Source: Mytilus edulis | Lineage: Eukaryota > Mollusca > Bivalvia > Mytilida > Mytilidae | Direction of reading: 5' to 3' | Assembly: GCF_963676685.1 (NCBI RefSeq) | Contig: NC_092351.1 | Span: 38,306,733-38,370,732 of the forward strand | Length of the DNA stretch: 64,000 nucleotides | In this document: positions 1-11,898 of the stretch, in pieces | Layout: the number at the start of each line of letters is the position of its first letter | How positions within the stretch are numbered: position 1 is the stretch's first letter | The notes under the pieces: model-generated | The model's database searches: none | The model's input: only the letters and a program-made list of their open reading frames with translations | Told to the model about the DNA's origin: nothing | Program-made: the position numbers and the translations under genes

Positions 1-70
1 GACACAACATAGAAAACTAAAGAATAAGCAACACCAACACCACCAGGGTGATCTCAGGTGCTCCGAAATT
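1..70 (-). repeat. 3' tail of an RT-type retroelement, fragment
   Basis: The first bases match, in reverse orientation, the downstream tail of the reverse-transcriptase relic at 9001-9250. The same tail recurs at 27062-27470 and 27925-28110. It carries no coding sequence of its own here and sits in an upstream intron of the CEP44 gene. Confidence 0.6.
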
Positions 71-379
71 GTGTATGTTTGAGAACAGTAGAGGGAATAA
101 GTGCTGGTCTGTTATTTAGTAACCTAGAAGTGTTTCATGTTGTTGTTTCAATATGTGCATCCACACCAAAAAACGTTGTTTGCTAGTAAATAAAGGTTGT
201 CATGCTTATCTTTGACAAGTTTTGAACGTGAAAATTGAATTAAGGTCAGAGGGCTCTAATATCAAGTGAATATGATGCATAATAAATACAAGGTAATTCA
301 CACAAAAATGATTCAGATTAGCTGGTGTTAAATGGATCATCAAAAACTGATATTAATAAAATTTTGGTTTGCTTTGCAG
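71..379 (+). other. CEP44 intron, right part
   Basis: No exon or clear repeat is seen here. The stretch ends in a pyrimidine-rich tract and the acceptor CAG at 377-379. Confidence 0.5.
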
Positions 380-3300
380 TTGATGAGAGATATGTTTACT
401 TACAAACCACCAGTGACTAAAGAACAGTTCTTCAATGTTGGATTTGCTGAGAGAAAGATTATAATGTGTGCTGATGTTATACAAATGATCAGGCAGAAGA
501 ACAAATCTTTACAACCTAATAAAAAGTCCACAACATCAGCTGTTTCTACCATTTCACATAATCTCAATAAAAAGGTATTGAGTTTGATTCAATCGTTATT
601 TGATTATCTTGATTATAGACAATATTCATTGTAAATCATCATGTTCATATGAGAAAGAAAATGATATCGAAATACTAAATGAAAAATTCTTATTCCCAAT
701 GTTTAAAAAGTTAACAATTATAGATCAAAGTACGCCCTTCAACAATGACCCTTGGTTCACACTTAACAAATGACAACCACTGAACAACAAACTTCTGACT
801 TAGGGCAGGTGCAAACAAATGCAGGGGGTTTAAAGATTTTTACAGGCACCAACCTTCATCATAACCTGATATACATTTGTAGAAGTGTTTCATAACAACA
901 TACAAATACACACTATAAAATATCAATTGAAATTGCTTAACTCAATCAAAAATACATTTAAATAAAAACATGTAAAAATACACTTTACATAAAAACTAGA
1001 GCAACATCTTCAACTTGTTATGTTTTTTTGTTGATATTGACTTTTTTTGTTTTTGATTTGCACATATACTTGTATTATATTTTAAGTCATTCTTGATTTA
1101 GATTTATCAGTGTTTTTAATTTGTTTAATTATTGCATTTTCAAGTCATCTAGACCCAAACTGACAGATTTAACAAGACCGCCATCCCAATCAGTCACAGC
1201 AAAGTCCTCCTCTCGTCCAGGATCAGCTGATCACAAACAGGTTACATTTGCATCGGAGGAAGTTGTGAACGAATTAAAACAACCACCCAAGTATCAAGGC
1301 TCTAGACATGTGGCACACAAAGAGCCACCATCTCCAGTTACCATAGTAAACATGTCTCCTGGAGTCACGAAGGAGATAGTGCGGATGGATGAACATCCAT
1401 CGAGAGGATTTAGATATGCTGTAGTGACCCCTGCTATTGCAAAGCTGCCATGCAAATTGTCCAGAACAAGTGATACCAATGCAAGTAAAGGTAAGTTAAC
1501 TTTTTAAAAAGACTAATAGCATGTACACATGCATCTGCTTGATTCTTGGAAAATTGTCATTCAATGGAACTTTCTATGGTTATTTGTGATATCGCTTATT
1601 TGCAAATGCATGAAAAAAACATGTCTGGACATTAAGAAGTATGATTTGTTAAGAAAAATTCAATTTGAATTGGCTATTAAAAATGTGTGAACTTCATAGA
1701 TAGATTTTAACCACATCTTTGTACATGTACATAAGTCTTTAATGTTCATAAATTTCTTTAAACTACTTTGCATTTATTAAGATAAAGAAAATATTGACAA
1801 TTACGCCTTTAATTTTTACACACAATTAGATTATTTTATCATTTTTCATTTTATCTCTGAAAAAAAACCATATTTGACGTGGGAACATGTCTAATGTAAT
1901 TTATTTATTGTTAATAAATTATTTCAAATAATTATATTATATCATGAATTTAAACTTAAGGATTGAATTTTGACGAATGTGATGATATAGAAGTTGTAAA
2001 TGCTACATCTCCTGATGCCTCTCTGTATGAACCAATACACAACAGTACAAGTATTGCACAGGAAGAAATGCAGGATCATTTATCTACACTTCAACATGTA
2101 AGTATTTCTATATCTCTGTATGAACCAATACACAACAGTACAAGTATTGCACAGGAAGAAATGCAGGATCATTTATCAACACTTCAACATGTAATTAAGT
2201 ATTCCTATATCTCTGTATGAACCAATACACAACAGTACAAGTGTTGCACAGGAAGAAATGCAGGATCATTTATCTACGCTTCAACATGTAAGTATTTCTA
2301 TAATTCAGTTCAGGTCCAATATTGAGGGAAAAAAAGAATTTACTTTCAGGCAATCAAGATTAAAACACTAAAAATGGCAAACACCATTTCAAAAATTAAA
2401 ATTAAGAAAACCTCACGTGTTGACACTATTAACCAATCATATTCCTAGAAATGTATAGGAGGTAAGATAAAAATTTATATTCTGTTCTTTTTACAGTCTG
2501 TTGAGCTTGTAACAGAAAGACTATCAGGCTTTGAGTCAGCTATGACCTCAGTAACAAAGTTAATGCAAGACCATCAGACCTCTACAGACCCCCATCTTAT
2601 TGATGTAGTGACTCGCATACAACAACAGATAGAAAATCTAACAGCCAGAATGGTTCTTATGGAAAATAGAGTTTCTATTGTTGAGTCTAAGGTAATCAGA
2701 GAAGCTTGATATATTTTGAAATGACCTCTCTGAAAAAACATTGGGGTCAAATATTGCACCAACTTTATTGTACTGTGTCTTTTTTGAAATTTGAATGCTT
2801 TAAATGTCATATTCTAAATGTAAAAACACTGGATTTTAATGACATATTTCTGGAGAGAAAAAAATACATAAAATTGACTTATTTTTTCCTTATATTAAAT
2901 TTGATTGACCAATTTGATATCAATTGAAAATTTGCAACATAATAATACACTTAGTTTTAATTATTACCTTTAGATAGAAAAATCCTCATCTCCATCAGCA
3001 AGAAGTTCAGAACCTCTAGTGAATGGCCAAAGAGACCAGTACACTTCACAGAGTCCAAAAGAAATCCGTCATAAAGAAATTCAGGGCTATATGTCGAAGG
3101 AAAGCTATCCTAGTGAAGTGCAGAGATACACAACAACAGAAATCCGTCCAAAAGAATCTCAGAAATATTCACCAGAGCAGAACCGTCCAAGTGTAATACA
3201 CAAGACTACCGCAGAGAGCCATACATATCCATCAAATCAGGCCCAGCATCTAGAATCAAATGTAAAATATGTTGGTTCTAAAGAGAATCATCTTCAACAT

Positions 3301-5430
3301 CAAGTACCTAATGGTAGGCATCAGTATAGTAAAACTTCAGGAATTCTATGTTCCTTTATTTGCAATTCATATGTTCTTTTACAATGAAAGCTTAAGATTT
3401 GGTCTTTAATTTTCAACTATGCATGAAGAATTTGTGCAGATTATTTTATTTCAAATCTTCCTTTCCGTACAGAGTTTAAAAGATTCTGTATCATAGTTGT
3501 CAGAGTGATTGTTTAATGATTAAGATGTCAATGCAAAAATTGTAACTAACATATTCACAAAATAGGTACATTTTGTTTAGGATTAAAATACTTATTTTTC
3601 ATTTTTAACACAATGAAAATTACCACTAGCAAGAAAAATGTCAATTATAGAAAGTGCTGGCACTGGGTTTTTCCCCAATGAGACAACAATCCAAAAACAC
3701 ATAAAAAACTAAAGATACTAAAATAATAGTAAAAATAAATTCAAATAGAGTGTGACAAATAATAACCATCTTTTATTTGATGACTAGTTTTTGATTCCAT
3801 GCCTCAGAGTCAGTCAACAAGATTGCGCTATCACATCTTTCAAATATTAATTTTTCAAGTATTGCATTAAATGGGAATATTAGCTATATTATATTGTTTG
3901 TTTTTTTTTGAAGAACTGTAATTGTTATATTGTATTTGTTTCAAGAGCTGTAACCGTTCTATTTCAATTGTATTTGAAGAGCTGTAACCGTTATATTGTA
4001 GTTGTATTTGAAGAACTGTAACCGTCATTTGTAAATTTGAATGTGGCACTTCTTCACTTGCAGTACTGATATTACTCAATTTTAAATATTTTATAAGTTA
4101 TACATGTTTAACCTATATTTACAGGCCAGACAGTCCAACCAGATCATGTTGATCCTTCACACAATTCTCATAGTGCTAACTACTCAGGAAACACCTCTAT
4201 TCCATCTCATTTAACCAGTGCTGACCAGTTCTCCTTTGCCTTGTCTCCTATCCGTACCCTTAAAGATAGTAGTGTAATAAAGCCAGGACAGAATACTACC
4301 TGTGAGGACACTTTTGCCCTGGAGGCAGAAGATGATGCAAGAAGGTCCAGTACCCCTACAGATTTCAAGGACCTACCTATTAGAACCACTTGTGAAGATT
4401 CTTTATCATTCCAATGTGGAGATGTATCTATGCAACAAAGAGTGGATAGAATAAAAAATATGTAAGTTTTTGTAGATTATCTCCCCTGTCTATGAATCAG
4501 GTATTCACCAAATTGTCTTGCTCCATTGCTTTAAGTCAATATGCAAAACACCTTACTTCACCAGAAAAATGTGACATATTCATGTATGTTGTTTTAAATA
4601 GTTGGACATAAGCTAATGTCAATTCTAAATATAGTTTTAGAAACCTCATTGCCTAGAATGTATGCACAAATATTTGTTTTAGAACTCAAACACGACTACT
4701 AAAATAGAAAAAATTGGCACTTTTGGAAGTGGAGTTGCTCTTATGATTAGAGATAGATTTGATTTGATTTTTGGTGTTTTAATGCCACTTATATCTACCA
4801 CATTTAGGCTATTTCGTGGCGGCCAGTTTTTTTTGGTGGAGGAAGCTGGAATACTCGGGAGAAAACCACTGACCTTTGATAGGAAAACTGACAATCTAGT
4901 CAATTAAGATTGGTGTCGAGTGCACCTGCATGAGCAGGGTTAGAACTCACAACCTCAGTGTTGACTGGCTAGTGATTACAGTAGTAACTACTTAGACCAC
5001 TCGGCCACCGAGGCCCCCCTGATTAGCGATAGAAGAAAACCTTTAAATTATGGTGTATTATGAGCATACTTTATACAATTAAGATATTTCTACAGAAATG
5101 ATAAAATAAACCTCATTCAGATATATATGTATATCAGCATCAGCAATACATGCAATACTGATGATGTCACCCGGCTAAATAAAGTGTTATGACTTGATAG
5201 TTTTATATTGGTGCTGGTATATCAATTACTTAAGTGTACAGATAATATCAACTTGTTCATTTATCAATAAAATAATCAAATAATTGAAAGGCTTTAGTAA
5301 TTTATCTTTATTTGCAATTTCAGAGTCTATAAAGGTTCATATCATATCCTTTCCTTTGTTTCTCCACCTTGTTATCTGATTGTATTTATTTTTCAGGATG
5401 GTATCAACAAAAACTATGCTGAACCACTAA
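380..5430 (+). CDS. CEP44: Centrosomal protein CEP44, seven 3' coding exons (5' exons outside the window)
   Basis: Exons are 380-574, 1145-1490, 1961-2097, 2497-2691, 2974-3313, 4125-4461 and 5397-5430 (TAA). All have AG acceptors and GT donors, and the phases agree across every junction, giving 527 codons plus stop. The first exon encodes the end of the conserved N-terminal CEP44 domain: it reads LMRDMFTYKP, then FAERKI, closely like the vertebrate LLRDQFNYKP and FAEWKI. The exon at 2497-2691 looks like a coiled coil, and the following exons are Ser/Thr/Gln-rich and probably disordered. In vertebrates CEP44 sits at the proximal end of centrioles and is needed for centriole-to-centrosome conversion. 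The tail is longer than in the human protein (about 390 residues). The exon structure is read by eye, and the role is inferred from the family. Confidence 0.9.
690..890 (+). repeat. Dispersed mussel-type repeat in a CEP44 intron
   Basis: The block with cttcaacaatga, aggtgcaaacaaat and aggcaccaaccttcat recurs in diverged form at 45860-46090 and, reversed, at 39825-40125 and about 28680-28760. It is non-coding. Confidence 0.6.
2018..2290 (+). repeat. Tandem triplication of the 3' half of a CEP44 exon with its splice donor
   Basis: A block of about 80 bases, from CTCTGTATGAACC to the exon end CTTCAACAT and the donor, occurs three times. The three copies end at 2097, 2190 and 2287, so the spacings are 93 and 97 bases. 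Copies 1 and 3 keep GTAAGTATT as donor, while copy 2 has GTAATTAAG. Copies 2 and 3 have no acceptor. Use of donor 2 would add 31 codons in frame; use of donor 3 would run into a TGA at 2218-2220. Confidence 0.9.
3912..4026. repeat. Minisatellite, about 34-bp unit, 3.4 copies
   Basis: Units built on AGAGCTGTAACCGTT followed by a T-rich stretch are repeated with small changes. It lies in the CEP44 intron between 3313 and 4125. Confidence 0.75.
4735..5023 (-). mobile_element. tRNA-derived SINE
   Basis: On the minus strand the element opens with a tRNA-like head near 5020: an A-box-like TGGCCGAGTGG, then a B-box-like GAGTTCTAACCC about 60 bases later. A conserved body and an AT-rich tail with a CAAAT-type repeat follow, near 4740-4770. 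This is the layout of molluscan tRNA-derived SINEs. It sits in the last CEP44 intron. The head carries changes that argue against a working tRNA. Confidence 0.8.
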
Positions 5431-6193
5431 TTAGATCAGAGATAAACAACAGACAAATCGACAGTATTTAGTGATATATGGATCAGAAGTGTATATGTAC
5501 TAATATCTAATCGAGGACTGACCTACGTTTTCTATATATACATTTAAGCAATAACAAGAAGAAGGTTGACTAGAGACTGCAACAGTTCTTAAATAGACTA
5601 CATACATTTCAAACAAATCAATTTAATCACTTTCTTTAACTTGAAGTTATAAATTTGTCATTGTTAATTTTTGTTAAAAAGTATTTCAGTCGTATGGCCT
5701 CTTTTGTCACTTTCTCTAAATACACAAAAATAATATAAGTAAAAGAAAGAATTGGTACCAGATTTTGGTGTGCCAGCACAGCCTTTTTGTATTGTGTCTT
5801 TTTTTGGTAAAAAGACAGAGCTTACATTATGATTGTTGGGAATTTATTTTATTTAGAAAATAATAAAATGTGTACTCAACGGTCATAGAATGTATAAATT
5901 AGAAAGAAATAATATTAACATTGTTGTGTTTTTCTAAGATAACTTTGGCTTAGTCTATTGGAAAGTTTTTTTGGTATCTGATTTGCAACATTAGCTAAGA
6001 ACTCTTTAGATATTGATACAGTCATGTTATGTAAATTTACAGTTCATTAATGTAAAATCATTTTGGGTTGCTCTACCCGAGGAAAAGATTGTTTCAGTCA
6101 GATTCAGCTCCCATATATATGCATGGAGGAAAAATTATAATGACTCGAAAATTTTGTCTTATTTTTGTTTAATCTATAATTTTCTGTAGTGTT
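5431..6193 (+). other. CEP44 3' untranslated and downstream region
   Basis: No coding sequence is seen. An AATAAA signal at 5872-5877, about 440 bases after the stop, is the first good polyadenylation candidate. Confidence 0.5.
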
Positions 6194-7018
6194 TATACCC
6201 CCACTTTAAAAAAGGGGGGGGTATACTGTTTTACCTCTGTCTGTCCGTCCGTCAGTCCGTCCATCAGTCCGTCAGTCCGTCCATCAGTCCGTCCGTCAGT
6301 CAGTCCGTCCCATGAAACTTTCGTCACATTTTTCTCAGGAACTACACATCCACCCTTTCTGTAATTTGGTATCAACATTTATATATGTCAGCCATACCGT
6401 GTGATGCGTTTTCAGATTCATCACTTGACAACTTCCTGTTTACCGAACACTTGTCTGATTTTACACATGATAGCCAAGTTGAAAATTTTCGTCACATTTT
6501 TCTCAGGAACTACAATACAAGGATTTCTGAAATTTGGTTTCAGGATTTATATAAGTCAGCTATACTGTGTGATGCGTTTTCAGATTCATCACTCGACAAC
6601 TTCCTGTTTACCGAACACTTGTATGATTTTACACATGATAGCCAAGTTGAAAATTTTCGTCACATTTTTCTCAGGAACTACAATACAAGGATTTCTGAAA
6701 TTTGGTTTCAGGATTTATATAAGTCAGCTATACCGTGTGATGCGTTTCCAGATTCATCACTCGACAACTTCCTGTTTACCGAACACTTGTATGATTTTAC
6801 ACATGATAGCCAAGTTGAAAATTTTCGTCACATTTTTCTCAGGAATTACAATACAAGGATTTCTGAAATTTGGTTTCAGGATTTATATAAGTCAGCTATA
6901 CCGTGTGATGCGTTTTCAGATTCATCACTCGACAACTTCCTGTTTACCGAACACTTGCATATTTTTACACTATTAATATTATGCACTTGTGGCGGGGGTA
7001 TCATCAGTGAGCAGTAGC
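6194..7018. repeat. Dispersed repeat with a 168-bp tandem core
   Basis: The left edge is a C-run/G-run hairpin followed by GTCCGTCCGTCAGTCC repeats, a pattern seen widely in bivalve genomes. The core is a tandem array whose unit starts (GTCAGC) fall at 6387, 6555, 6723 and 6891, exactly 168 bases apart. The right edge, GCGGGGGTATCATC near 6992, mirrors the left CCCCC. Because 168 is divisible by three, two forward frames stay open; I do not regard these as genes. Confidence 0.8.
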
Positions 7019-8324
7019 TTGCAGTTTCACTTGTTGATTATGGGAGAGAAACTGTGTAGGTAGTTTAATATCCGTCCAATGTCTTCTATAACTTTCTACA
7101 TGTACTTAATTATTATTTATAGTATAAAATTACTATAGTTGGAACTTAAGTCTGTTTCAGTATATATATTTATTATAAACAAGGATTAGTAGTTTTAGAT
7201 TACATTTGTATTAATATTATACATGATTAAGAAAGTTTGCATTGGAAATAATTCAAAAAAAATTCCGCAAAGTTTTATTTTTAAAAATAACATTAAGCCA
7301 TACAAATACATTTCTATTGCATCTTCAGCCAAAATATCAATGATATAATACATAAGTCAGATATTACACTTGTTTACCTTTTATTAAAAGTGTGGTTGAA
7401 TTTGTTTCATGGTTAAATTATCTGCTCTTTGATATTGTGTCATAGTGCTACATGTAATGACAATTGTGTCAGTGTGGCATTTTGTCAGTGGCAAATATAT
7501 AAATAGTTTCATCTGTAATTGATTCTAATGCAAGATTTTCTAAATTATCTTTAAAAAAAACATGGATCTGGTGTCTAAGAAGTTGTGCATTTATTTGAAT
7601 AGCATGCTTAATGGATTTTTTTTTTCGCATACTCAATACATTCCATTTTGATATTTATTTTCTAATAAAAATGAAATGTATTTATGTGATTTTGTATTTT
7701 CTTGTCATTTAAATACTAGTATGCTCTGTCCTATATGTTACTTCAGTGTAATCACACACTTCGCAGTCAAACCACAACTTACAGTCATGACTCATGACTA
7801 TACATCTATTCTGGAAAACAACATAAAATGAGGAGGTGTGCTATAATTGCTAATGAGACAACAATCCATCAGAGTGGATATATCAATTAGAGGCCACAAT
7901 ACACCCTGAAACAATGAGAAAAACCCATACCGTTTAAAGTTGGCTATAATTTTCTTATATATAAAGTATTGTAATTGTCAAATCTGTTAAGATATCGAGA
8001 ATGAATATGATGTTCACTTAAAAAAAACTTATAGTGTGGTATACATCAGTCAGACATTGACATATATTAACTTTTAATGTGTTATGTACAACTGCAATAA
8101 TAATAAAATATAAAATCACATAAGTAATGGGGATCCCATTTGAATTTGGGTTGTGTTGCTCAGTCTGCAGTTTTTCATGTATTGGTTTGTTGATTTACTT
8201 GTCTTTTTGTTGTTTTTATGGTGTTTTGCCATGGTAATGTTGTTTTCTTATGACTTGTGATTCTTGATTGTCCATTTGACAACATCTTTGTTACGTTCAG
8301 AGGACGTGTTTTTCAACAGACTGT
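7019..8324. other. Intergenic, AT-rich
   Basis: No gene is seen. A fragment of a short mussel repeat with GCTAATGAGACAACAATCC lies at about 7835-7885, and related pieces occur at 3675, 22870 and 62840. Confidence 0.5.
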
Positions 8325-9250
8325 CGGCATTTCAATGAGAACCAATTGTGCCCCTGTTCTTGCTGACATGTTTCTTTATTATTATTAGGCTGACTTCATA
8401 CAGGAACAAGAAAGATAAGAAGTTAGCAATATCCTTTAACTCTACTTTCCGCTATATAGATAACATTCTTTCACTAAATAATTCAAAATTGGTGACTATG
8501 TTGAACGCATCTATCCCATCGAACTAGGGATAAAGAATACAACAGATACAGTTTAGTCGTCCTCATATCTTGACTTACATCTAGAAATTGACATTTAGGG
8601 TCGGTTGAAAACAAAACGACAAAAGAGATGATTTCAGCTTTCCAATTGCGAACTTTCTATTTCTAAGTAGAAACATTCCAGCAGCACCTACATACAGGAT
8701 ATATATCTCCCAATTGATACGATATTCCTGTGCTTGCATTTCCTATCATGATTTTCTTAATAGAGGGTTGCTGCTTACAAAGAAGCTATTAAACCAAGAG
8801 TTCCAAATGGTGAAATTTAAATCATCCCTTCGTAAATTTTACGGACGCCATCACGAGTTGGTTCATTGTTATGAAATAACCGTTTCACAAATGATATCGG
8901 ATATGTTCCTTATGTCATAACTACAATCCTCTTCCCTTTCATGAATGTGACCTACCGAATAAGACTATTTACCGGATTTGTTAAAACATAAGCAACACGA
9001 AGAGTGCCACATGTGGAGCAGGATCTGCTTACCCTTCTGGAGCACCTGAGATCACCCCTAGTTTTTGGTGGGGTTCGTGTTGCTTATTCTTTAGTTTTCT
9101 ATGTTGTGACATGTGTTCTATTGTTTGTCTGTATGTTTACTTTCATTTTTAGCCAGGCGTTGTCAGTTTATTTTCGATTTATGAGTTTGAATGTCCCTCT
9201 GGTATCTTTCGTCCCTCTTTGGTGTCTATTTTCTCTTTTCTACGGAAGGA
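8325..9250 (+). mobile_element. Relic of a reverse-transcriptase retroelement (Penelope-like type, tentative) with its 3' tail
   Basis: Reading across several frameshifts gives, in order, a TNCAPVLADMF block near 8345, a FRYIDN block near 8450 (the RT catalytic Y-x-D-D region, second D changed), IPAAPTY near 8680 and KFYGRHHEL near 8840. These blocks belong to one RT family that is abundant in bivalves and cnidarians. Stops and shifts show it is dead. The part at 9001-9250 is a non-coding tail shared with 1-70, 27062-27470 and 27925-28110. The family name is an inference; the RT identity is firmer. Confidence 0.75.
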
Positions 9251-9713
9251 GAATTATCCGAAATTGCAAAATTACATAATCTGTAAATTATTTGATTGTA
9301 TTCATAGGTAAGTTCAAAATATCTATGGAATACCAGAGCAATCAAATTGTTATTCTGTGTACGAAATGTGTTGATCAAGGAGAAAAATATTTAGAAAATG
9401 ATTCAGTTAGTTCTTGTTTATTTACCAAACATGCACCAAAATCTACAAATTATAATGTAGTTTAACGAAAGCGCGAAGGATTAAGCTTTCTATCACGTAG
9501 ACGACTATTTTAATGCTATGGATCATAATCTTTTTTTCTTTTTTATACTCTTCATTAGTATTATTATTAAATAGGAAATTCCAACCAAATAAGACCCTGG
9601 TCTCACCTGATTCTGACATTGATAGTTTAAAAAGAGTAAAACATAAAATTATACTAATACATGTAATACAAGTATAGATCTATTTTCATTTGCAAATGAT
9701 ACAAAAAGTTCAG
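9251..9713. other. Intergenic, AT-rich
   Basis: No gene or clear repeat is seen. The right part, from about 9650, resembles the flank of the terminal exon at 23159-23205. Confidence 0.4.
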
Positions 9714-9760
9714 CTATATTCCAACTGATATGATCAGTTGTATACTTGGTTCTGCAGAGT
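9714..9760 (-). pseudogene. Orphan copy of the terminal exon of the secreted PAN-domain gene
   Basis: Read on the minus strand, an acceptor TATAG is followed by a 47-base exon with SAEPSIQLIISVGI and a stop. The terminal exon of the gene at 23159-37434 is also 47 bases, has the same phase and encodes SAEPADRMIISVGI. Similarity extends into both flanks. No matching upstream exons were found between here and 23 kb, so this is probably the end of a lost paralogue or a partial duplication. Confidence 0.7.
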
Positions 9761-10694
9761 CTATAAGGAGAGAAAAAAATAAACAGATGAAAAAAAATGA
9801 CGAATTTAGAACTGAACTAAGTGAAGTTAAAGGGTACCGAACTTTATAATATTTCTGTTGTTCACGCATAATGCTTGACTAATCAGAAATATGTCTCAAT
9901 TTTGTCATTAACTAATTCTGTCCTTGTTTTTCTACTAGTATGACTTTTCTCTAGTTTGTAAAATTATTTTAAGAATTTTGTATGCCTCACTTTTTATGCC
10001 AGTTTGCTGGTGCTCTGATCAGTAAATCTTCAATTGTTTTTTTCTCTTTTATTTCTAGTTCTTATTCGTATCATAAAGGATAGTTTGAACAGTAAAACTA
10101 GGTGACATACTCATAGTATTGTATGTATCTAGAATTCTAGATTGCTGCCCTGTACAACATTCCAATCAGCACATAATAGTTTACTTTTAGTTGTATACAA
10201 TGTTATTTCGTTACAATTATGACCAAAGAGTAATGGTTCATCAATTTTATATATAAAGAGACATACTTAAGTCAATATCTATTTAAATAATGTTATATCA
10301 ACCACAATATAACGAGCCTTTTGGTTAAAAATATTTATATGTAATATTATGAATAATAAAAAATCCAACCCCTTTGTAAACATGATACCTAATCCATGAC
10401 TTCTATTCTTATGATGACAAAGGAGTCAAGCCTTCAATTATTGTTCAATTTCTATTCCCATAATTTTTCAACATGATTACTGCTATTTAAACATTTTTGG
10501 TTTAATAGAGGAATAAATCACTTTTTATCACCAAACTGACCAACTAAGCTGATAAAAGGAATACAAAAGTAGTATATGTAACAAACATTTTTACAATTTC
10601 AAAAATAATGTTCAAGTTATCTCCCTTCTTAAATTCAAAAGATCGAAATCATTTTTTTTTAAATTTTCTCATCTATATTGTCGGACAAGTCAAA
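9761..10694. other. Intergenic, AT-rich
   Basis: No gene is seen. An AGTTATCTCCCTTCTTAA motif at about 10615-10632 resembles ends of short bivalve DNA elements. Confidence 0.4.
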
Positions 10695-10915
10695 TGTAAA
10701 ATCACAAAAATACTGAACTCCGAAATTTTTTTAAAACGGTAAGTCTCTAATCAAATGGCAAAATCAAAAGTTAAAACACATTGAACGAATGGATAACAAC
10801 TGTCAGATTCCTGACTTGGTACAGGCATTTTCTTGTGTAGAAAATTGTGGATTGAACCTGGTAGTATAGCTAGCTAAATCTCTCACTTGTATGATTCTCT
10901 GGTTGCCATGTTTTC
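10695..10915 (+). repeat. Dispersed repeat (family beginning AAAATCACAAAAATACTGAA)
   Basis: The start, then CAAATGGCAAAATCAAAAG, then TTCCTGACTTGGTACAGGC recur in this order at 19861, 24125, 29145 and 39372 and in part at 26085. Reversed middle parts lie near 12400 and 34080. It is non-coding and the most common repeat in the window. Confidence 0.8.
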
Positions 10916-11657
10916 TGAAGCTTCCCATATCAATTAATGTCCGAGGGGATATGTCGCATAATATTTTATGTGTTCATTTATAATTATCAATTGAAATTCT
11001 ATTTTGTCATTTATTCCTTGTCATAAAAATCTTTATGGTTTAGATGACAATACAATATTATTATTTATTTCAATTATAACATTATGCATGAAATTGGTTG
11101 ACGTACTGATTAATTTTAGCAGGTTGGAAAGAAGAATAAAGTTTTCTTGACTTTTATTCATGCAAATTTGCATTTTGTGGGAACATGGAAACCTTATTAC
11201 AAGTACATATTTTATTAAATATCTTCATTTAGAATATCTATGAGAAATGAATGCAAGAAACAATTTAATATTAATTTTTTAACGTGTTATCTATAGTTGT
11301 TAACTTCTGCGTCATTTGGTCTCTTGTGCAGAGTTGTCTCATTGGCAATCACACCACATCTTCTTTTTATATATACATTGGGTAAGGTGTTACTTTTAAT
11401 GACACTATTATTATCTCATGACCATCAATGTTGCTATCTTATCAAAAAACAATAATAAAATTGAACACATTTCAATCTTATAGCAATTCTTTTATTCAAT
11501 TACAATGTTGTTCCTTTTTTGAAAGAATAATAATTACAAGGTAATGGATTAATACAGGAACTCTTGACTGCTTAAAAAACAAACACATTACAGGCGGCTT
11601 TTTGTAGTCTGTGTCTACCACATAGGTGTTTTCATTGTATGTATAGTTTTTGATTTT
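10916..11657. other. Intergenic with a short repeat piece
   Basis: At 11290-11372 lies GAGTTGTCTCATTGGCAATC, a minus-strand copy of the short repeat also seen at 40090, 48680 and 62840. Nothing else is recognised. Confidence 0.5.
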
Positions 11658-11898
11658 CTATTCAGTATCCGTATTTTTTTCACCAAGTATTTGGATGATG
11701 TATACAGTTGATCCGATCTGAATATTGTAGTCAAAGACTATAAGGTTTTCCCGGAGAATTTTATTGCCGAATTGTAGACGCTGTAGCTCAGGAGGTATTC
11801 CTGTCACATCGTTGACTTTTTCCTTTACATTACTTATTGTGTCATAACCTCACATTAACTGAATAACTTGTATTTCCCATTAAAGTTTTTGCTGTTAT
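11658..11898 (-). pseudogene. Ubiquitin-like exon with one frameshift
   Basis: After an acceptor-like TTTTCTTTAG, the minus strand encodes KTLMGNTSYSVNV, then with a one-base shift NVKEKVNDVTGIPPELQRL, FGNKIL, DYNIQIGSTVYIIQ and a short tail to a stop. This matches ubiquitin from KTLTGK through NVKAKIQDKEGIPPDQQRL and DYNIQKESTL. The C-terminal LRGG is missing (ILGEK instead), so it could not be conjugated like ubiquitin. It may be a decayed ubiquitin-like gene exon or a pseudogene. The shift could be a sequencing error. Confidence 0.7.

Noticed and set aside
4950-5023. A tRNA gene with leucine-like A box
   Set aside because: It is the head of a SINE: the B box is changed, the cloverleaf is not complete and a SINE body follows directly.
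6240-6310. CRISPR-like array of GTCCGTCCGTCAGTCC units
   Set aside because: It is a simple tandem repeat without spacers, part of an animal dispersed repeat.
6385-7017. Long forward frame of 210 codons
   Set aside because: It is produced by a tandem repeat of 168 bases, is repetitive at the protein level, and a second frame is also open. No domain or splice evidence.
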